Origin: Caldilineaceae bacterium
GTDB taxonomy: Bacteria; Chloroflexota; Anaerolineae; Caldilineales; Caldilineaceae
NCBI GenBank assembly: GCA_022821585.1
Contig: JAJEDI010000043.1
Coordinates: 1 to 39,806, forward strand
Length of the DNA stretch: 39,806 nucleotides
Reading direction: 5' to 3'
Part shown: positions 34,031 to 39,806 of the stretch, piece by piece
How positions within the stretch are numbered: the stretch's first letter is position 1
Layout: the number at the start of each line of letters is the position of its first letter
The notes under the pieces: generated by a model
Seen by the model: the letters and a program-made list of their open reading frames with translations, nothing else
Databases searched by the model: none
Told to the model about the DNA's origin: nothing
Translations under genes and position numbers: made by a program

Positions 34031-35638
34031 TCAGTCGATATCTTCCGGATTGATGAAGACACCTACGAGGTGGCTGGATCCGGCGGGATCGCCGTAGTTG
34101 GTGTAGTCGACCCACATAATGGTACCGTCCTCGCGCATCAGCCAGGAGGAGTAGCCGTGATCGGGTGCGGGCGGCTGTTCCGGGTGGTTGCCATGGATTT
34201 GGATCATGCGGTCACGCTGGTATTGATCGGGGAAGGTGTCTGATTCTGCCCCCCATTCCCAGGAGAAATCGTCGAGGGTCGGGTTCAGGGCTCGATAGGA
34301 AAAGTAGCGCCAGTAACTCTTTCCGCCGTTAGCAGGCTGACCGAACTGGGTGTAGAGGCTGAGGGGGCCGGCACGGCGAGAGTCGCCGATTGGCTTTTCC
34401 TCGCGGAAGATGCACTGGTTGATGACGGTTTCGCCGTCAACCTGAATGCGCAAGAGGCCGCGGTGGTGTCGGATGGTGATGGTATGGTAGTTGGTCATGT
34501 CGACGGGATGGCGGAAGTCGGCGCCCTGGCGGCTCCAGATCCCGTCGGCGGCGACGTTGAGGACGACGCCAAGCTTTGAAATCGACATGAAGGCGGCAGG
34601 TTGGCCGGGCCTGCCTTCGACCTTGAGCATTGCTTCCATGTGAATGTCGCTTTGGGCGGATTCCGGGGGCAGGAGGCAGTAGCGGGCCTCGTGGCCGGGC
34701 AGGTTGTCGATGACGAGGGCGACGCCTTCCACTTTTGCGGCGTACTTGCGGCGCGGGCCGCCGATCTGGTAGGTGCCGGCTTCGGCCTTGATGTCGCCGC
34801 ACCAGCCGTAGGTTCCGAGGGGTCCGTTTACGTGGCGCCCGCTGACGAAGATGCGGCCGTCGGGAAGCTGCTTGGCGTAGGGGCGGTCGAGGGCGAAGGG
34901 GCACATCTGGATCGGCGACCAGGTGCGTCCGCTGTCGGTGGAGAAGGTGACGAAACTGGGGATGCCGGCGTGGTGATTCTCGCGCATGATACAGGCGAGC
35001 TCCTGACCGCCGACGGCGTCGGGGTTGTCGAGCAGGACGATGGCGCCTTCGCAGACGCGGTGGTAGCCGTCATAGGCGACCGTGGCGGCCTCGTACCAGG
35101 TCTCGCCGCCGTCTTCGGAGCAGGAGAGGATGACGGCAAACTCCTGGGTATCGCCGCGCATAATGTGGGAGACGACGCCGAGCCGGCCGTCGGGGAGATC
35201 GAGGATGCGGTCGGGCTCGAAGCCCATGATACTGGGCTTTTGGGCTTCGGTCCAGGTGTCGCCGTTGTCTTCGCTCCAGTAGAGCCAGTTGCCGGGGGGC
35301 TGGTCTTCGTGGAAGTGGCTGTGGTCGTCGTGGTCGATGATAACGACGAGACGGCCGTCGTTGAGGCGGCTGAGGCGAGGGGTGACGAGGCGTTCGTCTC
35401 CATCCTGAAGGTTGGCTTGATCGATTTCGCGGTGCTTGAACCAGGTGTGGCCGCCGTCGTCGCTGGCGAGCAGGGTCAGTATCTGGTTGACCTGGGACCA
35501 GTGGGAGTCGGTGTCGGAGTAGATCAGCATGAGCCGGCCGGAAGGCAGCTCGATGATGTCGGGATTTTTGGTGAATCTTCCAGGACTGCGCCAGACATCG
35601 AATACTTTGCTGGCGACTGAACGTGGATGGATGTGCAC
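34031..35638 (-). CDS. BNR/Asp-box propeller protein with lectin-like C-terminal region
   Basis: This 535-aa protein has an N-terminal sialidase-like propeller (about residues 1-275) with Asp boxes SDDGGHTW, SEDNGDTW, SEDGGETW and STDSGRTW and blade segments ELPSGRLMLIYSD and DLPDGRLGVVSH. The region from about 295 to 450 (MEAMLKVEGRPGQPAAFMS, HTITIRHHRGLLRIQVDGE) looks like a concanavalin/LamG-type beta-sandwich that may bind glycans. The last 60 residues return to a propeller-like strand (SSWLMREDGTIMWVDYTN). The GTG start at 35638 has AAAGGAGC upstream. It lacks an obvious signal peptide. It may be a glycan-processing partner of the sialidase; catalytic residues are not certain. Confidence 0.75.
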   Translation of the reverse strand: MHIHPRSVASKVFDVWRSPGRFTKNPDIIELPSGRLMLIYSDTDSHWSQVNQILTLLASDDGGHTWFKHREIDQANLQDGDERLVTPRLSRLNDGRLVVIIDHDDHSHFHEDQPPGNWLYWSEDNGDTWTEAQKPSIMGFEPDRILDLPDGRLGVVSHIMRGDTQEFAVILSCSEDGGETWYEAATVAYDGYHRVCEGAIVLLDNPDAVGGQELACIMRENHHAGIPSFVTFSTDSGRTWSPIQMCPFALDRPYAKQLPDGRIFVSGRHVNGPLGTYGWCGDIKAEAGTYQIGGPRRKYAAKVEGVALVIDNLPGHEARYCLLPPESAQSDIHMEAMLKVEGRPGQPAAFMSISKLGVVLNVAADGIWSRQGADFRHPVDMTNYHTITIRHHRGLLRIQVDGETVINQCIFREEKPIGDSRRAGPLSLYTQFGQPANGGKSYWRYFSYRALNPTLDDFSWEWGAESDTFPDQYQRDRMIQIHGNHPEQPPAPDHGYSSWLMREDGTIMWVDYTNYGDPAGSSHLVGVFINPEDID

Positions 35639-35728
35639 AACTGCTCCTTTATGTTCTGGTCAGAGATTGGTCTTGTTGTGGGGGCGGCGAGCACAGTGGG
35701 AGCTCGCCGGCTGCGCGGAAGGAAGTGG

Positions 35729-36583
35729 TCAGCTTAAGAGGGCCTCGAAGGCGGCCTGCCAGTCGGCGTAAGTTGAGCCGGCGCCTTTGCCGCGCACGAC
35801 AAAGGGCGGCCGCTTGGTCCTTTCCAGTTTATCGCGCATGAATTTCTCGCCGTCGAGAACCTCCTGAGGCGCGTCGTAGGTACCCGGTGTACGGCAGTAG
35901 CGGATGTCGATGCTCCATCGCACTTCGTCGGTGTGGTTGATTTTGCTGCCGTGGAAGGTCATGTTGGAGAAGAGGAGGATGTCGCCTTTTTTCATGGGCA
36001 TGGGAACGGGCGTGCCGCGTTCTTCGGGGTCCTCGAAGGAGCGCATGTTCATGTTCTTGTCGCGTTTGCTGTCGATGAGCTCCCAGGCGTTGCTGCCGGG
36101 GATGACATAGAGGCAGCCGTTGACTTCGTCGACGTCGACGAGAGGGATCCAGACGGTAATGATGTGGGCGTGGCGGGACTGTTTGCCGTAGTACTGGCTG
36201 TCCTGATGGAGAGGGAATGCGGTCAGTTCGCTGTCGGGCATTTTGGGGCGCAGATGGTAGTCACCGTTGAAGCTGACATTGGGGCCGAGGAGGGGTTCGA
36301 GGGCGTCAATGATGCCAGGATGTTGGATGAGGGCGTGGAGCTCCGGGCCGAGGGCGGGCTGGTTCCAGGAGCGGAGGCGGATCTCGTTTTCGCGGTGGAG
36401 GGCGGCAAGGCGCTGGCCGAAGGGCAGTTCGTCGAAGGGGTCTTTGATTTTGCCGTCGTTGAACATTTCGTTGGCGTAGATGCCGACCTGACGGTGGATG
36501 CAGGCGCGAAGCGGATCGAGGTCGGCGGGGGGAATGGCCTGGGGGACGTGGAGGAAGCCGTCTCGGTGGTAGTTGTCGGTCAT
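35729..36583 (-). CDS. Phytanoyl-CoA dioxygenase (PhyH) family oxygenase
   Basis: This 284-aa Fe(II)/2-oxoglutarate oxygenase has H126-Q-D128 (FPLHQDSQYY), distal H211 (NMTFHGSK) and R222 (EVRWSIDIRY). N-terminal YHRDGFLHVPQAI and YVIPGSNAWE are usual for the family. The ATG at 36583 follows GAGGAGAG with a 7-nt spacer. It is the first gene of the minus-strand cluster leading into the two BNR genes, 90 bp upstream of the second one. It is diverged from the other three PhyH genes in the window. Its substrate is unknown; co-location suggests a sugar or sugar-linked molecule. Confidence 0.9.
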   Translation of the reverse strand: MTDNYHRDGFLHVPQAIPPADLDPLRACIHRQVGIYANEMFNDGKIKDPFDELPFGQRLAALHRENEIRLRSWNQPALGPELHALIQHPGIIDALEPLLGPNVSFNGDYHLRPKMPDSELTAFPLHQDSQYYGKQSRHAHIITVWIPLVDVDEVNGCLYVIPGSNAWELIDSKRDKNMNMRSFEDPEERGTPVPMPMKKGDILLFSNMTFHGSKINHTDEVRWSIDIRYCRTPGTYDAPQEVLDGEKFMRDKLERTKRPPFVVRGKGAGSTYADWQAAFEALLS

Positions 36584-36670
36584 CGCATTGCTCTCCTCGT
36601 GGCGTCTATCTGGTCCGGGAGCTCTTGGTACATTTTCGCGTTTTCTGTTGTGTCTTGCAACTTGGAACTG

Positions 36671-36733
36671 CAGTGGTCAGTAGTCAGTAGTCAGTAGTCA
36701 GTGGTCAGTGGTCAGTGGTTGGTGGTTGATGGT
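36671..36733 (+). repeat. Degenerate heptamer tandem array
   Basis: Nine head-to-tail 7-bp units: CAGTGGT, three CAGTAGT, three CAGTGGT, TGGTGGT and TGATGGT. The same unit makes up the array at the right end of the window. It lies in the 468-bp gap 36584-37051, which otherwise holds no recognisable gene. Confidence 0.8.
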
Positions 36734-37051
36734 TAGCGGCCTGGGAACGTGGAGGGAGGGCCTGCGGATGAGCAACCTGAGGAGGCGAAGTGTGAGGGAA
36801 AGGGAGAGGGAAGAGTTGTATCTTGTGGCTCGCCTGGCTCAGGGGCGCCATTTGACTGTAGCCTGGTCGTTGCGAGAGTTGGGTGGATTTGCGCTTCCCG
36901 CGAAGTCACGCGATGGGTCGCGAAGAACACCTTTTTGTCCACGATGGGCCACGATAAACACTGAAAGGCTGCAGGGATTATCCTTGCGTGAATGCGCTGG
37001 TCGGCCGCATTCTGCCGCCGCAGATTGTGTTCGGGATAATGTCTACGAGCC

Positions 37052-37570
37052 CTAATCTGTTGCGCGCGCGGGTGCCATTATGACCCAGTCGATTTCGAGG
37101 TCTGCCTGCGTGTTCAGGAGCGTGCTCAGTTCGGCCACATGCTGCTGCAGATGGCGGATGTTGTAGAGCTGAAGCTCCAGCTTGTCGAAGGGCAACCAGT
37201 GGAAGCCGGAGGGAGCACTCAAGTCAATGTTCGGCACGATGCGGTCCACTTCGGCGCGGCTGAAGTCGATTAAGTCCAGCATCTCGTTGCGGCTGTAGGG
37301 CTGATCTGCCTGCGGTTGCGGCGTATACGGCGGGCTTGGCGAAGGCGCCAGGAACTGATATCCCTCGCGGGCTTGCTCCCACCGCACGGGCTCGTGCTCA
37401 GTCGGTTGCAGGTAGTGGTTTGCGACGTAGAGCGCGTGGTAGGCGACCCGCCAAAAGGGGTTCGCGGGACCCGGCGCGTCCCACATTGCCACCGGGCAGA
37501 GACGAACGGTCTGCTCCATCATCGACAGTGCGGCGTGATATTGCGAGGATACCGACCTCGAAATGTCCAT
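37052..37570 (-). CDS. DinB superfamily protein
   Basis: This 172-aa four-helix-bundle protein belongs to the DinB/YfiT-like group, which contains metal-dependent thiol transferases and many uncharacterised members. The probable metal-binding histidines are in WRVAYHALYVANHY and the C-terminal helix IRHLQQHVAEL (HxxxH-type). The start at 37570 (MDISRSVSSQYH) has AGGGAG 8 nt upstream. It has its own promoter (37671-37699), and the predicted leader folds into a tRNA-like shape (37593-37660). It is cytoplasmic. The function is not known. Confidence 0.8.
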   Translation of the reverse strand: MDISRSVSSQYHAALSMMEQTVRLCPVAMWDAPGPANPFWRVAYHALYVANHYLQPTEHEPVRWEQAREGYQFLAPSPSPPYTPQPQADQPYSRNEMLDLIDFSRAEVDRIVPNIDLSAPSGFHWLPFDKLELQLYNIRHLQQHVAELSTLLNTQADLEIDWVIMAPARATD

Positions 37571-37592
37571 CCGGCACACTCCCTTCAGCTGC

Positions 37593-37660
37593 GGTCGCGC
37601 AGGACTCGAACCGGAACATCTCTGCCAACCGGCAGATGATTAAGGGGGATGCCCGCGACC
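37593..37660 (-). ncRNA. tRNA-like leader RNA of the DinB gene (candidate)
   Basis: On the minus strand GGTCGCG (37660-37654) pairs with CGCGACC (37599-37593) as a 7-bp acceptor-like stem. Inside are a hairpin CATCTGCC-GGTT-GGCAGAGATG with a 2-nt bulge in the anticodon-arm position and GGTTCGAGTCC in the T-arm position. The D-arm is weak, the T-stem pairs poorly, the central loop is short, and no CCA follows, so it is not a normal tRNA. It begins about 4 nt after the predicted transcription start and ends 22 nt before the DinB start codon. It could be a degenerate tRNA or a regulatory tRNA mimic. Confidence 0.4.
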
Positions 37661-37670
37661 ATGACATGGG

Positions 37671-37699
37671 ATGGTACAGGCCTGATTCGGCACTGTCAA
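37671..37699 (-). promoter_or_regulatory. Sigma-70-type promoter for the DinB gene
   Basis: On the minus strand a perfect TTGACA (37699-37694), 17-bp spacer and TACCAT (37676-37671) lie directly upstream of the tRNA-like leader. Confidence 0.65.
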
Positions 37700-38244
37700 T
37701 GTAGGAGGGGCAGATGAGTACGCTTGACGCAGGAGTCACGCTCACGAAGACGCCATGGGGACCCCTTAGGGCCAAGAGGACCGCAGCCACTGTGTGTTGG
37801 GCAGTGGTATGTGCGGTTGGGTGGAAGTCATGTGCGAAGTGGCCGTGCGAGCGATCAGAAGTGTTTACGAGCGTTCACGAGCGTTTGACAGTGTTCGGGG
37901 GTCGTCTGCAAATTGACTTGGGTGAACGGGCTGCGCTTTGTGTGCGAAAAGGTCATAGGCGTGACAAAAGGGAATGGTGTCGCGAATTGGGCATCGAAAC
38001 GCAGCGGCTGCAGCGGTCTTGGGGGTGAGTAGGGCGCAGTTTGGGGGAATTGGCGCGGTTGTTGTCCGTACGCCAGGCAGGGTGATACGGCAGCTGTCCG
38101 GGTGGCAGCCAACCGTTGTTAAATGTTATTTTTTTGTTGCGACCCTAGTTGAAGTTTGGGGTCGACTGTGGCGGCGGCTCGCTTACGGCTTCGCCGGCAG
38201 TGGAACGGGGCCCGGTCTAGTCGGGGCCATGCCGGCGCGCACTG
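37700..38244. other. Intergenic region with short direct repeats
   Basis: No gene is recognised here. The stretch contains three decamer-spaced units GTTTACGAGC, GTTCACGAGC and GTTTGACAGT (37863-37892). An open frame from 37714 to 38028 on the plus strand has no ribosome site or family resemblance. Confidence 0.4.
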
Positions 38245-39327
38245 CTAGCCGCTTTGGCCGTTTTGTTCCCCCTCCTCCAGTATTCTCTGCTTTGCCAGGA
38301 ACTCATCCAGTTCGCGACGTTTTTGGACGTCGCTTTCCAGCGGGTAGTCTGCGGCAATGCTGCCTAATGGTCGAACCTTCATGAAATGCGGGTCTCTTTC
38401 GTGGTCCCCGGGATCGCGGTGGATGTGGTTAGCATGCAGTTCGGCCAGTTTTTCCATTTCAAGGATGAAGTTGTCACACTGGCGAATTTGGGCGGTCAAG
38501 GTGTCCGGGCAGAAAACGACGTCTTCGGGGTCGGGGTCAGGGTCATAGCCGGTGCTGACACCGGTGGGAATGTCGGTCATGTAGCGGCCGGTGACGGGGT
38601 CAAGCGGCGGGGGTTCGGGCTCGGGGCCGTGTTCGAGGTCCTCCAAGGCCTCTTCGAGTTCATCGCGAAGCTCTAGCACCCGTTTTTTTGCGCTTTGCCG
38701 ACTTTGTATCGAATGTTTGTAACTCTCTTCCATTGTGGTCCAGTGGTCAATGTCCTGCTGGGTGTATTCTGACTTGAAGCGGTGGTCGAAGCGGTCGAGT
38801 CCTTCGGTGGTGAGTACCACATTCTCGGGTTCGTCCTCAGCCTCTTGCTTGCGTTCGGCCAGACCCTGTGCGATGAGCGAGTCGATGCGGTGCCGGTTGT
38901 GCTGGGCGGCAATCTCTTCGGCTTTCTTGAGGATGTCGAGGTTGCCGTGGACGCCGACGACTTGGGCCGCGGCGGACTGCAATTCTTCGGCGCGGATTTC
39001 TGTCATTTCTTCGTTGCCGAAGCGGAGGAGGCTCATGCGCGTTGCGGCACCGCGACACATTGAGTTGAGAGCGGCTGGGTCGAGTTCCCCTTGCAAGACG
39101 AGTTGCATGGCGTTTTCGATCATATCGAGGTCGTTTTTCACCGTTTCGGGCATGCGTTTATCGAGGCGTGCGGCTGTGGAGGAGTTTTTGCCGCCCTTGG
39201 AGCGCCATTCGTGTGCCTGGTCGGGTGCGGGACCGTGGGCGATGCAGAAGCCGTCGTATTGTTCGAGGCCGTTTCCCCGGCAGGGGCTGCCGTCTTTTCT
39301 GATTCCTTTGCAGAGCATTTTCGACAT
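38245..39327 (-). CDS. Protein of unknown function with N-terminal Cys3-His motif
   Basis: This 360-aa protein is not assigned to a characterised family. The N-terminus has C6-x9-C16-x11-C28-x2-H31 (CKGIRKDGSPC... and FCIAHGP), a likely small zinc-binding knuckle. It is followed by WRSKGGKNSSTAARLDKR, a basic segment that resembles small phage- or island-associated proteins. The middle (about 205-235) is a charged predicted coiled coil (KKRVLELRDELEEALEDLE), then a Pro/Asp-rich linker. The ATG at 39327 has GAAGGAGAT 7 nt upstream and an extended -10 promoter is present. DNA or RNA binding is plausible from the knuckle and basic patch but not shown. Confidence 0.7.
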   Translation of the reverse strand: MSKMLCKGIRKDGSPCRGNGLEQYDGFCIAHGPAPDQAHEWRSKGGKNSSTAARLDKRMPETVKNDLDMIENAMQLVLQGELDPAALNSMCRGAATRMSLLRFGNEEMTEIRAEELQSAAAQVVGVHGNLDILKKAEEIAAQHNRHRIDSLIAQGLAERKQEAEDEPENVVLTTEGLDRFDHRFKSEYTQQDIDHWTTMEESYKHSIQSRQSAKKRVLELRDELEEALEDLEHGPEPEPPPLDPVTGRYMTDIPTGVSTGYDPDPDPEDVVFCPDTLTAQIRQCDNFILEMEKLAELHANHIHRDPGDHERDPHFMKVRPLGSIAADYPLESDVQKRRELDEFLAKQRILEEGEQNGQSG

Positions 39328-39435
39328 TGCCAGTATCTCCTTCGATACGTTTTGCGCTCGTCGTCCGGCGGGCGGGCCGGCGATGGCAGTGGATTGGTCA
39401 GGCGCACCGGGATAGTTCGGCGGTGCGAAGAATGT

Positions 39436-39444
39436 ATTATAGCA
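39436..39444 (-). promoter_or_regulatory. Extended -10 promoter for the 38245 gene
   Basis: On the minus strand TGC-TATAAT (39444-39436) is a perfect extended -10. No good -35 is visible at 16-18 bp. The leader would be about 102 nt. Confidence 0.6.
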
Positions 39445-39541
39445 CGGAAAAGGGGCGATTCAGGAGGAATTTTTGCGAGTTTTGAAATTGGTTTGCGGAG
39501 AAGATGAGGGGGTCAGAAAGTGAGATCGTGCCGGGGAACCT

Positions 39542-39570
39542 GGGCAGGCACAGGGCCGGCACCTACGGGG
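39542..39570 (+). repeat. Degenerate third copy of the ACAAG hairpin repeat
   Basis: GGGCAGGC-ACAGG-GCCGGCAC followed by CTACGGGG matches the two copies at 22805-22898, but the stem is partly broken. Confidence 0.5.
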
Positions 39571-39666
39571 ATTTGATGGGACTGGCGGGACGTGGTCCGG
39601 CGAAGCACCTCCGATTGGGCGCCTGTACCGAATATCGACACCAGGTCGACCAGGCATGTTGTTGGC

Positions 39667-39724
39667 CGGGGGCGTTGCGGGGGCGGAGCCCCCGCACAAG
39701 GGAGGGCCGAAAAAGCCCGACCGC
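39667..39724 (+). repeat. Bipartite hairpin repeat, copy 2 (REP-like)
   Basis: The first hairpin GCGGGGGC-GGA-GCCCCCGC and linker ACAAGGGAGG match copy 1 at 51-107. The second hairpin differs in sequence (GGGC-CGAAAAA-GCCC) but keeps pairing and ends with the same CGACCGC. Confidence 0.7.
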
Positions 39725-39731
39725 ACGACAG

Positions 39732-39806
39732 CAGTAGTCACTAGTCAGTGGGCACTAGTCAGTGGGCAGTAGTCAGTAGTCAGTAGTCAGTAGTCAGGAG
39801 TCAGTA
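39732..39806 (+). repeat. Heptamer tandem array reaching the window end
   Basis: About ten 7-bp units (CAGTAGT, CACTAGT, CAGTGGG variants, then repeated CAGTAGT) run to the last base, so the array continues outside. The unit is the same as at 36671-36733. Confidence 0.8.

Noticed and set aside
34601..35620. 339-aa plus-strand open frame opposite the BNR protein
   Set aside because: It is a shadow frame of the minus-strand gene, without a ribosome site or domain signature.
36671..36733. CRISPR array
   Set aside because: The units are 7-bp head-to-tail repeats without spacers and no cas genes are nearby.
37593..37660. Ordinary tRNA gene
   Set aside because: The T-stem pairs badly, the D-arm is weak, the central loop is short and no CCA end is present; kept only as a tRNA-like leader candidate.
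37714..38028. 104-aa plus-strand frame as a gene
   Set aside because: There is no ribosome site, no recognisable domain, and it spans the short direct repeats.
51..39724. Window as a single composite transposon bounded by the two hairpin repeats
   Set aside because: The repeats are about 57 bp, lack transposase genes or target-site duplications, and such elements are probably common in the genome; the match to the window ends is likely chance.

Overview
The window looks like a chromosomal piece of a heterotrophic bacterium of the Chloroflexota, most like the Caldilineales/Caldilineaceae lineage known from marine, sponge and soil metagenomes. This is an inference from gene content: three CUT1 sugar ABC transporters whose binding proteins carry Tat-type lipoprotein signals (SRRSFLR or TRREFLR followed by an AAC/VAC lipobox), plus sulfatases, phytanoyl-CoA dioxygenase (PhyH) relatives, enolase-superfamily and Gfo/Idh/MocA enzymes, and an M81 (MlrC) peptidase. 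No rRNA, complete tRNA, CRISPR array or transposase gene was seen.

Region 1 (about 250-9,480, plus strand) is one catabolic operon behind a strong promoter. It holds a binding protein, a sulfatase, two permeases, a PhyH-family protein that lacks the usual iron-binding Asp, then glycosidase, sulfatase, and a second glycosidase paralogous to the first. It reads as an uptake and intracellular desulfation/hydrolysis route for a sulfated oligosaccharide. Region 2 (about 9,600-16,850, plus) is a second transporter operon followed by a DUF1445/D-glutamate-cyclase-type hydro-lyase, an alpha/beta hydrolase with a Cys nucleophile, and a galactonate-dehydratase-like enolase-superfamily enzyme. This suggests sugar-acid or lactone catabolism.

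Region 3 (about 16,850-22,640) has mixed strands: a decayed two-gene nucleotidyltransferase cassette, an M81 peptidase, a divergent oxidoreductase, and two PhyH genes that face each other across an intrinsic terminator. Region 4 (about 23,100-25,860, minus) holds two surface proteins sharing a W-rich Ig-like repeat, each behind a near-consensus promoter. Region 5 (about 25,960-29,430, minus) is the third transporter operon, with a divergent aldo/keto reductase.

Region 6 (about 30,500-39,806) begins at a truncated MNT nucleotidyltransferase and a 23-bp tmRNA (ssrA) 3'-end fragment with a hairpin terminator behind it, a typical scar of a site-specifically integrated island. Beyond it lies a minus-strand cluster of an FG-GAP/ASPIC lipoprotein, a GH33-like sialidase, a second BNR protein with a lectin-like tail, and a PhyH enzyme. 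After that come a DinB-family gene with a tRNA-like leader RNA, a Cys/His-motif protein of unknown function, and dispersed hairpin and heptamer repeats. One bipartite hairpin repeat occurs at both ends of the window.

None of the three transporters has its own ATPase gene, so a shared MsmK-type ATPase elsewhere is expected. The sulfatases and glycosidases show no signal peptides, so degradation probably happens in the cytoplasm after import.
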